Part shown: one piece after another, positions 43,301 to 51,438 of the stretch
How positions within the stretch are numbered: the first letter of the stretch is position 1
How the letters are laid out: each line of letters opens with the position of its first letter
Assembly (NCBI RefSeq): GCF_011927835.1
Contig: NZ_JAATJH010000003.1
Coordinates: forward strand, 372,001 to 436,000
Length of the DNA: 64,000 nucleotides
Reading direction: 5' to 3'
Origin: Neolewinella antarctica
GTDB lineage: Bacteria; Bacteroidota; Bacteroidia; Chitinophagales; Saprospiraceae
Position numbers and translations under genes: made by a program
The notes under the pieces: generated by a model
Told to the model about the DNA's origin: nothing
Databases searched by the model: none
The model's input: only the letters and a program-made list of their open reading frames with translations

Positions 43301-44272
43301 GTCGACCCACCGCTGCGGCACGATGGATTTGCGGGCGTTCACGATCGTCACCTCCCGCGGGCCGCTCAGGATGACGACGACCTCGGGGTCGGAGGCCAGG
43401 GTCTGGTAGCAGCCGCCGTGGGCCGTGATGCTCAGCAGGTTATCCGTTTCGTCGAGCAGGCTGTCGAACATTAATTGGCTACCCCGCACGCGCATTTCGT
43501 ACCGCGTCGTTTTGACGGAAGGCGCCCCGGCGGCGAGGTCGAAGTACTTCTGAATGTCGTCCGGGCGAAAGACCAATGCTTTGTCCAGTTGCGGCTTCGT
43601 GTGGGTGCGGGTGATGCGCCAATCACGCACCCGCAATGGCCGCCCCCGCTCGTCCTTCGTCTCGATCATGACGGCCACGCCGACCTGTTTTTCCAGCGGC
43701 GTGATGACGATGTTGCCGACCGGGGTAAAGTAGACGTGGCGGTTAATTTGCTCCACTTGAACGCCCAGGTAATCGAGCAGAAAATCCTTGAAGTTGTCGT
43801 GGCCGCGCAGCAGTTCGGCTTCCGTCGGTCGTTCGGGAAGGCCATTTTTCACGTAAAAAGCGCGTTCCGTTGCTTCATCCGTCACTAGATGAAACTCCTT
43901 TTGCAACCCGGCGGCCAGGCTACCCGCCCCCGCGTTCATTACGGTAGTAAGGATTTCCGGAAAGGCGTGGGCCTTGTCCAAACCCGCGTGTTTTTTTAAG
44001 TTCAGTGAAGCCAGAAAAGCGTCCCTGCCCGCCCGGTCGTGGCGCACGTAGTCGTCCGGCAGGTAGTGATCCACGTCAATTAACCGGCCGTAAACGTCGT
44101 AGAAACTCAGCGCGGGTATGCCGTGGTAAGTAATGACCGTGATGTCCTCCAGTTCCGTCTCACCGTGCAGCACGTGGATGCTTTCCGGGGTGGCGCCGGC
44201 GACGCTGGTGTGGGTGTCGGGGGTGAAGTGGTTGGGGAGGGGGCATAGGTTTAGGGTGGTGTTTGGTTTCAT
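40319..44272 (-). CDS. MoxR-type AAA+ ATPase with beta-propeller-like N-terminal region
   Basis: 1,317 residues. Residues ~1-430 are beta-rich with propeller-like strand repeats (NLLSITAHGGCYQTLASDPEVVVILSGPREVTIVNARKSIVP; VRAGENLSVLFCLLESGNVVAYDITG). Residues ~450-900 are charged and helical, with likely coiled coils. The C-terminal third is an AAA+ module: Walker A GPPSTGKS at residues 983-990, a degenerate Walker B (SLINIEEI instead of hhhhDE), sensor-1 Asn in LLCAAANLGAMY, and an Arg-finger candidate in FWSRIEV. It resembles proteins auto-annotated as DNA repair ATPase (DUF3686-like), a name without experimental basis I know of. Third gene of an operon with a vWA protein and a beta-rich partner; a 292-bp gap with two hairpin elements precedes it. 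Confidence 0.85.
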   Translation of the reverse strand: MKPNTTLNLCPLPNHFTPDTHTSVAGATPESIHVLHGETELEDITVITYHGIPALSFYDVYGRLIDVDHYLPDDYVRHDRAGRDAFLASLNLKKHAGLDKAHAFPEILTTVMNAGAGSLAAGLQKEFHLVTDEATERAFYVKNGLPERPTEAELLRGHDNFKDFLLDYLGVQVEQINRHVYFTPVGNIVITPLEKQVGVAVMIETKDERGRPLRVRDWRITRTHTKPQLDKALVFRPDDIQKYFDLAAGAPSVKTTRYEMRVRGSQLMFDSLLDETDNLLSITAHGGCYQTLASDPEVVVILSGPREVTIVNARKSIVPQRWVDTVTLPQPATWVRAGENLSVLFCLLESGNVVAYDITGAKTTELASLAGNYRPGFCIDQTGALSLVQGSGGGSEGSEAGGQLVRVATNLTDLELPGQEATFTAVFDNLSHLFRGESLFTKAVYAKPAAEVAPVDEKVLPSAIEIARFDFETNVDHLLATAGEDYDKLLETREKIAIARRNITEEFTSLAEKNGIRLVGQRLQQTINNIVRPAERRVTGLVESIRAQQLLTEARDFKTDLRDNPAPGAYRDVLNAIRAADDELRHMAPESTSGLMTEFRAIQTELNELFSRQIAEDGNALQTFITKEIETLESAIEHTHDPKQLESLLATHPAALELMSLLKQPFVLQSIAQERSFSPAGIQTRLYTAVDERLTVLKEEENRKKAKRNAAKLQLAGMVREAIDFFITHHRGGFSDLELSKTASYQTILQDITKLERQYGDTRLGSELRLRLERVILDKNRKNLERTIAHEGKYAFVQNDANLFVDLESTVRTFPKWSLELIEKSGQANRYLATFIRDSDREVFRPTTTENLRSGRSFEVDGEDAGEYLRQYQHYETAEYELPVLEAVWSISQGKNKAGDFPQFTGETLKGLLPSDETARRALGAAREKKRRDRLERTRDRNVPEISPEFIDETPYFQAKLREFFIKAKLQLGTGSGVLLLSGPPSTGKSAFLKFAAALMNREYFEHAADKWQTKNSLVTAVRFGENGPYTTPAGFTRAITTAHSLINIEEIKEWPEALRKSLNPFFAGSKDFTAPDGTVYKIGDNILLCAAANLGAMYRQEDEAFTADFWSRIEVVEYDYAPHHIDQAYFAELHQPLKHEHLTMGDLVRAEFSLAETTGEADQRARQIARRLLTFLLLPKADDQVKRDRLRQEMNNFFERPTSNTGVYGPEEAAKVALRRIKDLQQFSPGQFFDLYDHYVNGAALRDPAFARWQTTDLTRYKHVRVIFLTLWYLEGCLRHVRELFVRSGGQSEIEGTNREFISSVYLLGLMGQLAD

Positions 44273-44296
44273 TTTTTGGGTTTTGATTAGGGCGCC

Positions 44297-44364
44297 AGTT
44301 ACGCATCTGATGAACTTTTACAAGTTATTGCTGCGCAACAATTTGTAAAAGATGCATCCGATGA
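44297..44364. repeat. CATCYGATGA-bordered element C
   Basis: Border AGTTACGCATCTGATGA (44297-44313), 9-bp stem CTTTTACAA (44315-44323) / TTGTAAAAG (44343-44351), border GATGCATCCGATGA (44351-44364). It lies just upstream of the AAA+ gene. Confidence 0.85.
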
Positions 44365-44458
44365 GAACTGTCATGAGGCTCATTGAGCTTTTTAAAATTT
44401 GACCTCCTGTTTCATTTATTATTAGAATCTAAACTTGAGTAATGCTGGATAGCTTGAA

Positions 44459-44558
44459 GTCAGTTCTAGCTGCGCTGCTGCCAACGGCGGTCATCGGATG
44501 CATCTCCTTAAAGTGTGCGCGGAGCGTATACTTTAAGGAGTTCATCAGATGTGTAACT
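44459..44558. repeat. CATCYGATGA-bordered element D (inverted, long form)
   Basis: 44459-44504 is the exact reverse complement of 34325-34370 (46 nt). The core stem is CTCCTTAAAGT (44504-44514) / ACTTTAAGGAG (44530-44540), different from the core at 34289-34325. The other border 44542-44558 is the exact reverse complement of 34247-34263. Confidence 0.9.
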
Positions 44559-44564
44559 GACAAA

Positions 44565-46472
44565 TCAAATAACCTCCACCAAAACCCCCGCATCCGCAAA
44601 AATCTTCCGCCACTGACTAACCTCTTCCGGGTTAATTAAAGAGCGGTCCTTGGTGGTAATAATCTTAGGCACGAGCTTGCCGTCAACCCGCTGCGCCAGC
44701 AACCGGTGCGGCGCTTTTTTCTCCACGGCCACGTATTCCCCCGAGCCGGAGGATTCACGTAGCTCGAAGAGGTCGTAGTGCCAGTCCTGCTCCGCGTTGG
44801 TTGGCTGGACGGTGCGGCGGAAGATCGGGAGGAAGCCGTCGTAGAAAGGTAGCCAACTGCGGTTGTTACGGAGGCTGAAGAGCACTTCACTTTCCTTCTG
44901 GTCTTCCGTCAGGGTATGGGCCCCGATCATCTGGTGTTCGCCGAGAAAGTGCGCGTTAGTGAGGCTACTTTCAACGAGGCCGGTGACGAGTTCGTTGCGG
45001 TGGCCGGCGCCTTCCAGGTGGAGCGGCCGGCCGTTGCTGGCGTCCAGCAGCACGGATTCTTCGGCACCTTGGTAAGTCAGGAATTTGGCCCGGTAATAAG
45101 CCTCCTTACCGGCAAGTACCTTCGTCGTGAAGTCTACGGAAACAATCTCCGCGCCCGCGTGGGCGGATGCTTTAGTTTGATCGTCGTACGCCAGTAAATC
45201 CGTAGGAAGGGTGAAGATCGGTAGCTCTGAATCGCTGATCACCAGCACGCGGGGGACGGGCCCACCCAGCCGTTGCACGAGGGCGGGCTGCAGCGTCAGG
45301 CCACTGATGCGGTGTGGGTTACCGAGCGTTTCGACGATTCGGCGGCCGTCGGTGGTGGCCGGGCGTAATTCATCCAGCCCGTCGATGGTGTCGAGAACGA
45401 GGGCGGCCCCGCGGCTCGTGCGCGCGTTGAGTAGCCGGTCTTCGGGCTGGCCGGTGATTTTACTAACCCGTAAGCCTTCCTCCCCGAGGGCGAGCGACGT
45501 ACCCGTCCGCTGGTCACAGATCACTTCCTGGCCCGCAACGGTAATGGTGTAAAATAGGTGGGGGAAAGTGGGGTGGACGTGCAGGGATTCGGGTTGTAGC
45601 AACCCGTTGTCGATCGTGAGCAGGTCGTCCGTCTTGGCGTCGAAGACAAAGGCGCCTTCCGCCGTCTGAATCTGGTACAACGATTTCCCCGGCACGTCCA
45701 GCTCGGCGAGGCCGAGGATCGGGACGTCACCGAGGGCGGCCACCCGGAAGGGTTCGCCGGTGAGGAGGTTGACGTAGAAGCCCTGGTTACTCGGTACGGG
45801 CTCGTCCCGCTCGTCGCCCACGGACTTACCGTCCGTTCTTGTGCGTTGTTGGAACGCCCGGGCCAGTTCGTATTCGCCGAAGCGCAGGTAAGTATTGAAG
45901 CCGATGTCCGCCGGTGCACCGTTTACCGTGACGAGTTCGTCACTCCCGCCCCGCAGCACGTAGAAACGGGTGGCGGACTGGAAAACCTCGTACCGGTGCC
46001 CCCCGTGCAGTTCCGTACCGGCGTGGCGCACGATTTCCTCCCCGTTGATCAGTAGCGGGCGGTAATCGGTTTCGTTGATGAATGCTCGCCGGCTCAGCCC
46101 CAGCAGCACTTCCTGCCACGCTTCGCCCCCGGAAAACTTAACGTACCCCGGCCCCAGACCCGCCAGTCGTTCACCGAAGTACCGCACGGCTTCCAACTGA
46201 CCATTCAGCACCTGCCGGCCGATCTGAATGAGCGTGTAGCCGGGGCTCACCAGCAGTTCCTGCCCCCGAAATCCGTAGGACCGCCGCGCGACCTTACCCG
46301 GTAAGTTGACCAGCACGTCGCCGCGCAGGAAAATCGGGATGGTGAGCCGGACGCCCTCCACGTCGTACCAGTTGCCCCGCAGGTCGCGGCGAAAAAGCGC
46401 TTCGGTGTGCGGCTCGACGAAGTGGTCGGCCCACACGGAGGCATCCATGTTTTGTAGTTGCTGCAAGTTCAT
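44565..46472 (-). CDS. Beta-rich partner protein of the vWA-MoxR operon
   Basis: 635 residues, no signal peptide or TM helix, predominantly short beta strands with repeated patterns resembling propeller blades (for example FYVLRGGSDELVTVNGAPADIG; FYVNLLTGEPFRVAALGD; AFVFDAKTDDLLTIDNG; EVICDQRTGTSLALGEEG; YRAKFLTYQGAEESVLLDASNGRPLHLEGAG). I do not recognise a catalytic motif. Its start overlaps the vWA stop by 4 nt (ATGA), so translation is coupled. In predicted MoxR-vWA-beta-propeller ternary systems (Pfam families named bpX) the third component is a beta-propeller, which this fits in order and character; membership needs an HMM search. Confidence 0.75.
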   Translation of the reverse strand: MNLQQLQNMDASVWADHFVEPHTEALFRRDLRGNWYDVEGVRLTIPIFLRGDVLVNLPGKVARRSYGFRGQELLVSPGYTLIQIGRQVLNGQLEAVRYFGERLAGLGPGYVKFSGGEAWQEVLLGLSRRAFINETDYRPLLINGEEIVRHAGTELHGGHRYEVFQSATRFYVLRGGSDELVTVNGAPADIGFNTYLRFGEYELARAFQQRTRTDGKSVGDERDEPVPSNQGFYVNLLTGEPFRVAALGDVPILGLAELDVPGKSLYQIQTAEGAFVFDAKTDDLLTIDNGLLQPESLHVHPTFPHLFYTITVAGQEVICDQRTGTSLALGEEGLRVSKITGQPEDRLLNARTSRGAALVLDTIDGLDELRPATTDGRRIVETLGNPHRISGLTLQPALVQRLGGPVPRVLVISDSELPIFTLPTDLLAYDDQTKASAHAGAEIVSVDFTTKVLAGKEAYYRAKFLTYQGAEESVLLDASNGRPLHLEGAGHRNELVTGLVESSLTNAHFLGEHQMIGAHTLTEDQKESEVLFSLRNNRSWLPFYDGFLPIFRRTVQPTNAEQDWHYDLFELRESSGSGEYVAVEKKAPHRLLAQRVDGKLVPKIITTKDRSLINPEEVSQWRKIFADAGVLVEVI

Positions 46473-48814
46473 ACGATTTCGGTATCAGGGGTTAGTACGG
46501 GGGGCAAATCGGCGTTCCGCAACGCCCGGCGGTAGGCTCTTCGCTGCTCCTTGTAAGTGGCCGTCATGAGGTTCACGAAAGTCGTCACGGCGTGCTCGAA
46601 ACTGTCCGTCTCCACGGTGTGCTCCGCGCCGAAAATATGCGTGACGGTGCTGCCGACGTTGTCGCCGGTGTTGAGGTAGATGCCCTTGATGGCGATGGTG
46701 CCGCCCTCCCGCTTTTCCTCGATAAAATCGCGGAGTTTATCGGGGTCGAAAATCCCGCCGGTTGGCTCCCCGTCGGTGAGCATAAATACGGAGCGGACCA
46801 GGCGGAGATCGGGGTCTTCTCCGGCGAGGGAAGCGGCGAAGTCGACCACCCGGCCCTGGCTCTCGTCGATGCCGGCGCTGATGTTGGTGTAGCCCTTGCC
46901 GGCGTAATAGACCTGGTAGCCCTGAACGGTCGATAAGAACCGCAGAATGGGAAAAAGGAGCTGGCGGTCGGTGTAGCCTTTTCCAAAATCGACCACGTTG
47001 ATGAAGTCGCTACCGAAAAAATAGATCGCGTCGAACGTCTTCCGGTCTTCGAGACCCAGGATGAGTAGGAAGACGAGTTTAAAGAGGTTGCGCATCGGCT
47101 CGTGGGTCATCGACTTGGAATAGTCGAGGCAGAAAGCATTGACCTGGGCGATGGGAATTTCGCGGCGTTTTTCGCGGAAAGTTTTCATCACCTCGCCGCG
47201 CAGGTATTTCTCGGGCTGGACGAGGATTTCGGGATCGAATTCCGGGCCGTCGATTGCGTGGCGGTTGGTCGTAAACTCGACGGTGCGCCGTACGGGCAGG
47301 GCGGCCTTGAAAGCCTGGCGAACGTAGGGTACGAAGGGCGTAATTTCTTGCTCGATGCGGACGATTTCGTCGAGGTAAAGCTCCCGGGCGAAGTCTCTGC
47401 CCTGGAAGTCGACCAGGCCGTACTCCGCGGCTTTCGCGTCGCGGAATCGCTCGACTTCTTCCAACTGCGCGTGGCGTTCGTCGTGGGCCTTTTGCCAGTG
47501 GGCGTGGACGTAACGGTTCCGGAATTTGGCCTCCTCCGTCATCTTTGCGAGGGTAGTGGTCGAACGGGCGTCCCGCAGGCGGGGGAGGAGGCGCGCGAGG
47601 TGTTCCCCTTCCTTGATTTCCTGCTCGCGGAGCCCGGCAAATTCCCGGTAGCGGTCGGCGTGGTTGATTTTCGAGCGGTAGTTGAAGTCGGGGACGGCCG
47701 CACCCTTAGTTAGCTTCCAGCGCAGGGCCGGCGCGGTGAGGGTGTTGAGGATGCCGACCAGGCGCCGTTGGTGAGCCCGGTGGGCGGCGTTTGCAATCTC
47801 GGGCACGCCCGTTTTATTCAGTAAGCGCTTGTACTGCCTGGGGTTTAGACGACTAACTCTAGCATCGAGGTCGGATTGCTTAACCTTTTGCGCCCCGATA
47901 GCTATCGGGGCAGGTGCAGGGTTAATGACATAATTAGCAATGCGGTCGAAGATAGATTTCGTTCCGGTAGCTTGCCTGGTTGACTCGATGATTCGAGTGG
48001 TCCAGTCAGGAAGCTTATTCGCGTAGTCGCCCGCAATCATTTCCCGAATCTGCATGGCACCCGCGTCCGCGCCGCAATACTGATAAAAGTCTTTCTCCAG
48101 CCGCGCGGTCTCGTTGTGGAACTCCGTGCCGTCGGCCGCATCGTGCTCCTTTTGAAACCCCGGCACGATCACCAGCTTGAGGTGCAGCCGGAAATAAGCC
48201 TGGACGGCATCGTCGGCGCTGGCCACCAACCGATTCAAATCTTCCGGGCTCTCGTGCCGCCCGGTTACCGTCCGCGCCGCCGCGAAAATGATTTCGAGTA
48301 ATTGCTCCACCCGCAGTCGCTCCTTCATCGCCGGGCCGCTCAGTGTTGGCACGAGTACCGAATGATTATACGAATTGCGGAGTAGGTGCGTGTAATTTGG
48401 CAAGAAGTTGAAAATTGCCACCAACTCCGGGGGAATACCTTCTGTAGCCGGCGAAAAACGTTTCTCGTGAATCATTTCGAGATAATGACCCAGCCGGAAA
48501 TGCAGTACCCAGTCCTCCAGCCTCCGCAACCGTGGTGTTAACGACGTAAGGTCTTCCGCTAACCAATCCGCGGGAATCAAGAATCCGCGCCAGTCCAGGC
48601 CCCGGACCAGTTTAGTAATCCTGTCCAGCGGCGCTTGTTTCGACGAGCGCAAAAAGTGGTGCATGATCTGCGTCTGGGCGTAAATCGCGTCCCGGCCGAT
48701 CAGCAGCGGCGTCGGCTCGTCCACCGGGCCGGGCACGAACGCGCAGCCGCGCACGTAGGCTTCCCGGAGGTAATCATTCCAGTCCAGGTCTTTTTGGGAG
48801 AGGGGGTTGTTCAT
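46469..48814 (-). CDS. vWA-domain protein of the MoxR operon
   Basis: 781 residues, cytosolic. The N-terminal ~540 residues are helical with no family I can name. The C-terminal ~230 are a von Willebrand A domain with a complete MIDAS: D564-x-S566-x-S568 (DYSKSM), T643 (GKGYTNIS) and D681 (LTDGEPTG). Metal-dependent partner binding is expected. First gene of the operon. A perfect CCCGATAGCTATCGGG palindrome lies inside its coding region (47894-47909), translated as ..PAPAPIAIGAQ.., probably an in-frame insertion in a variable loop. vWA/MoxR pairs generally act as chaperone-like or regulatory assembly machines. Confidence 0.88.
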   Translation of the reverse strand: MNNPLSQKDLDWNDYLREAYVRGCAFVPGPVDEPTPLLIGRDAIYAQTQIMHHFLRSSKQAPLDRITKLVRGLDWRGFLIPADWLAEDLTSLTPRLRRLEDWVLHFRLGHYLEMIHEKRFSPATEGIPPELVAIFNFLPNYTHLLRNSYNHSVLVPTLSGPAMKERLRVEQLLEIIFAAARTVTGRHESPEDLNRLVASADDAVQAYFRLHLKLVIVPGFQKEHDAADGTEFHNETARLEKDFYQYCGADAGAMQIREMIAGDYANKLPDWTTRIIESTRQATGTKSIFDRIANYVINPAPAPIAIGAQKVKQSDLDARVSRLNPRQYKRLLNKTGVPEIANAAHRAHQRRLVGILNTLTAPALRWKLTKGAAVPDFNYRSKINHADRYREFAGLREQEIKEGEHLARLLPRLRDARSTTTLAKMTEEAKFRNRYVHAHWQKAHDERHAQLEEVERFRDAKAAEYGLVDFQGRDFARELYLDEIVRIEQEITPFVPYVRQAFKAALPVRRTVEFTTNRHAIDGPEFDPEILVQPEKYLRGEVMKTFREKRREIPIAQVNAFCLDYSKSMTHEPMRNLFKLVFLLILGLEDRKTFDAIYFFGSDFINVVDFGKGYTDRQLLFPILRFLSTVQGYQVYYAGKGYTNISAGIDESQGRVVDFAASLAGEDPDLRLVRSVFMLTDGEPTGGIFDPDKLRDFIEEKREGGTIAIKGIYLNTGDNVGSTVTHIFGAEHTVETDSFEHAVTTFVNLMTATYKEQRRAYRRALRNADLPPVLTPDTEIV
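47893..47910. repeat. Palindrome within vWA coding region
   Basis: CCCCGATAGCTATCGGGG, flanked by GCG and CAGGTGC, again the split GC-rich 16-mer arrangement. Codes in frame for PIAIGA. Confidence 0.7.
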
Positions 48815-48929
48815 ATACCGGTTGAAAGGGGCTTAAAGCAAGTGCTATAATAAGAACTCTTGGCGGAATGATAGGATCGGAGCGTCTACCGGTGGCTTGT
48901 CCCGTTTATTACCGGGGCACGGGATTGTT

Positions 48930-49040
48930 TTTAACACAGAAAACACAGAAGCAAAAGAAAAGCACGGAAAGGTGTTACGAGACGGAAGAACAGCCGCCTA
49001 TTTTTTTGTGCTTGGTTTTCTCTTTTTGTGGTTTTTATGT
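48930..49040. repeat. CACAAA/TTTGTG hairpin 2
   Basis: Arms TTAACACAGAAAACACAGAA.. and ..TTTTTGTGGTTTTTATG, in the gap between the vWA gene start and the aldo/keto reductase. Confidence 0.65.
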
Positions 49041-49069
49041 CCACTCCTTACCACAAACCACCCATCACA

Positions 49070-49078
49070 TATCTTTGC
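49070..49078 (+). promoter_or_regulatory. -7 box of aldo/keto reductase, leaderless configuration
   Basis: TATCTTTGC, an exact TAnnTTTGC, ends 4 nt before the ATG at 49083. The clearest leaderless candidate in the window. Confidence 0.65.
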
Positions 49079-49082
49079 CCCC

Positions 49083-49994
49083 ATGCTCCCAGACCAAATA
49101 CAACTCGCCCCCAACGGCCCCAGCCTTTCCCGCATCGTAGCCGGCACGATGACCTGGGGCGAATGGGGTGCTAAGCTGTCCACCAACGAGATGGCCGAAC
49201 TCATCGGCACCTGCCTCGATAACGGCATTACCACTTTCGACCACGCCGACATCTACGGTCACTATTCCACCGAATCCGACTTTGGTGAAGCCCTCGCCGC
49301 CCTCGGCTCGTCCGTGCGTGGCTCGCTCCAACTGGTCAGTAAATGTGGTATCCGCTTGGTCACCGCCCGGCGCCCGGAAAACCGCGTGAAGAGCTACGAT
49401 ACCAGTAAGGAATACATTATCAAGAGCGCCGAACGGTCTTTGAGCAACCTACGCACCGACTACCTCGACGTCTTCCTGATCCACCGCCCCGATACGCTCA
49501 TGGACCCGGTCGAAGTCGCCGAAGCCTTTCAGGAACTTAAAGACAGTGGTAAAGTCCTACACTTCGGCGTGTCCAACTTTACGCCGAGCCAGTTCGAGCT
49601 ACTTAATGATCACTTCCCCCTCGTTACCAACCAGGTGGAGTGCAATCCATTACACTCCGATCTCCTCTTCGACGGCACCTTCGACCAGCTGCTCCGCCGC
49701 CAACTCAAACCGATGATCTGGAGCCCCCTGGGGGGCAAGCGCTACTTTAATGGCGAGAGCACGATCGTGCTCCGCCTGCGTGATGCCGTGAGGATGATTG
49801 CCAAAAAGCACGATACTACGGAGAACGTCATCTTGTTGGCGTGGTTACTTAAACATCCTTCCGGTATGTTGCCCGTCGTTGGCACCACCAAGGCGGAACG
49901 ATTGGTCGAGGCTAGGGCTGCGCTGGGGGTTGACTTGGACCGGCAGGACTGGTTCGTTATTTTGGAGGCGGCGCGGGGGGCGGAGGTGGCTTAG
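49083..49994 (+). CDS. Aldo/keto reductase
   Basis: 303 residues from ATG 49083 (the frame is open to 48897 but runs through repeat DNA). NAD(P)H-dependent reduction of carbonyls. The catalytic tetrad is visible: D53 and Y58 in FDHADIYGHY, K87 in SKCG, and His in FLIHRPD. Other family blocks: SLSNLRTDYLDVFLIHRPD, GVSNFTPSQFELL, VECNPLHSDLL, and the cofactor-binding GTTKAERLVEA. It resembles the YdhF-like branch (short, LSTNEMAELI...), but the substrate is unknown. Own promoter and no operon partner on its strand apart from the gamma-CA gene 101 nt downstream. Confidence 0.92.
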   Translation: MLPDQIQLAPNGPSLSRIVAGTMTWGEWGAKLSTNEMAELIGTCLDNGITTFDHADIYGHYSTESDFGEALAALGSSVRGSLQLVSKCGIRLVTARRPENRVKSYDTSKEYIIKSAERSLSNLRTDYLDVFLIHRPDTLMDPVEVAEAFQELKDSGKVLHFGVSNFTPSQFELLNDHFPLVTNQVECNPLHSDLLFDGTFDQLLRRQLKPMIWSPLGGKRYFNGESTIVLRLRDAVRMIAKKHDTTENVILLAWLLKHPSGMLPVVGTTKAERLVEARAALGVDLDRQDWFVILEAARGAEVA

Positions 49995-50095
49995 GCTGGT
50001 CTAGGGTCTTTGGTCTTTAGTCTGGGGTGTTTGGAGTATAGAGGAAAGAATAAAGAGGATAGAGATTGGATTGGTGACTAGAAATTAAAATTTAT

Positions 50096-50608
50096 ATGGC
50101 TTTAATAATTTCTGTGCGTGGTTTTAGCCCCAAATATGGGTCCGGTACTTTCCTGGCGGAGAACGCTACCTTGATCGGTGAAGTGACTATGGGGAATAAT
50201 TGCTCCGTTTGGTTTACGGCCGTCGTGCGTGGGGACGTTAATCACATTACCTGCGGTGACCGGGTTAATATTCAGGACGGCGCCATCATCCACGGTACTT
50301 ACGAGCGGGCGGGGACGACGATTGGCAACGACGTCAGCATCGGCCACCGGGCTTGCGTGCACGGGTGTACGATTCACGATTCGGTACTGATCGGAATGGG
50401 GGCGATCGTGATGGATAATGCCGTAGTGGAGTCGAACGTCATCATCGGTGCCGGGGCGGTCGTTCCGGCGGGGATGGTTTGTGAGGCGAATTCGATTTAT
50501 GCGGGGATTCCGGCTAAGAAGATAAAAGATCTGGACCCGGCGCAGCGGAAGGATACTATTGAGCGGATTGCGGGGGCTTATTTGGAATATGCTGCTTGGT
50601 TTGAGTAG
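50096..50608 (+). CDS. Gamma-carbonic anhydrase family protein
   Basis: 170 residues, left-handed beta-helix hexapeptide repeats throughout. The three metal-ligand histidines are in the right places: H66 in AIIHGTY, H84 and H89 in SIGHRACVHGC (5-residue spacing as in the archetype Cam). Upstream RGDVNHITCGDRVNIQDG is also typical. Acts as a trimer; many bacterial members (YrdA/CaiE-like) have no proven CO2 hydration activity, and the acidic loop with the proton-shuttle Glu of Cam is absent here. Cytosolic. Confidence 0.92.
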   Translation: MALIISVRGFSPKYGSGTFLAENATLIGEVTMGNNCSVWFTAVVRGDVNHITCGDRVNIQDGAIIHGTYERAGTTIGNDVSIGHRACVHGCTIHDSVLIGMGAIVMDNAVVESNVIIGAGAVVPAGMVCEANSIYAGIPAKKIKDLDPAQRKDTIERIAGAYLEYAAWFE

Positions 50609-50637
50609 AAAAATAGCTCAGCGCAAAAGGTTTTCTG

Positions 50638-50715
50638 CCACAAAAACACAGAAACACAAAAGAGCGTCACGGCAGTAATGTGAAATAACGGCTTCGTGCT
50701 TTTGTGTTTTTGTGG
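50638..50715. repeat. CACAAA/TTTGTG hairpin 3
   Basis: Arms CCACAAAAACACAGAAACAC.. (50638 on) and ..GTGCTTTTGTGTTTTTGTGG (to 50715), downstream of the gamma-CA gene. Confidence 0.8.
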
Positions 50716-50790
50716 CCCCAAAAAAGAGGATTTGGTGATTTAAACACGCTCTATATTTTCTGACTACATTTTTTAAAGTAAAAATTTTTA

Positions 50791-51438
50791 ATGAAAATTT
50801 TAAAACTACCAATACTCGGTTATACTATTATTCTGGTGCAGATAATAGTATTCAGTGTTTTACATTTTAATAACGTAAGCTTTTTATTGATTGACGTAGT
50901 AAAGTTAATGATTTTCTATGCCGTTCTGTTATCAGTTTTGATCACTATATTTCTAACGGGAGAGCGCAGCCAAGAGTTTTTAATGGCAAGTTACGAGACG
51001 TTACCCGTCACGAGAAGAGACATTATGATCGCTAACGTGAAAAGAATAGCAACTAATCCAATCATCAATTTAATGGTAATAACTTTTAGTATTGGAATTT
51101 TATCTTTGTATAAAGAATCGTTATTTGATATTTTAATTTTGTTAGTCGGAATACTTGGTTTAACTATTTTTATATATTTTCAAACGGTGTTGGTAAATCG
51201 TATAAGTGAATCGGTTTCTGCTATGGATCTACCATTGTACCTGCAGATATTTAATTTAATATCGCTTATTTCTTTATATTATTTGAATGCAAATGACGAT
51301 AACTTATCAGTAGTGACGTGGAGCCCCTGGAGTGGGCTGTTTGCTTATTCACTTGGTCCTTATTTATGGTTAAAGTTGATTCTGAGTTGCGCGTTGTATT
51401 CTTTACTTGGTTTTTCACTATTCAGCAACAGGATATGA
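50791..51438 (+). CDS. Polytopic membrane protein, ABC-transporter permease candidate
   Basis: 215 residues with about six hydrophobic helices and little else (KILKLPILGYTIILVQIIVFSVL; MIFYAVLLSVLITIFL; FNLISLISLYYL). Conserved-looking cytoplasmic stretch GERSQEFLMASYETLPVTRRDIMIANVKR resembles the coupling region of ABC-2-type permeases, in which a TLP-x-TR motif is common. Its stop overlaps the next gene's ATG (ATGA at 51435-51438). The DNA is markedly AT-rich compared with neighbours, as is its partner, suggesting recent acquisition. No Shine-Dalgarno is obvious. Confidence 0.7.
   Translation: MKILKLPILGYTIILVQIIVFSVLHFNNVSFLLIDVVKLMIFYAVLLSVLITIFLTGERSQEFLMASYETLPVTRRDIMIANVKRIATNPIINLMVITFSIGILSLYKESLFDILILLVGILGLTIFIYFQTVLVNRISESVSAMDLPLYLQIFNLISLISLYYLNANDDNLSVVTWSPWSGLFAYSLGPYLWLKLILSCALYSLLGFSLFSNRI

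Noticed and set aside
34247-44558. Integron attC sites as explanation of the border-hairpin elements
   Set aside because: The borders do not match the attC core-site consensus (GTTRRRY/RYYYAAC), and no integrase or cassette array is visible.
51318-51434. Longer form of the ABC fusion protein starting at 51318
   Set aside because: It overlaps the upstream permease by 121 bp in another frame; the ATGA overlap at 51435 is a natural coupled start.
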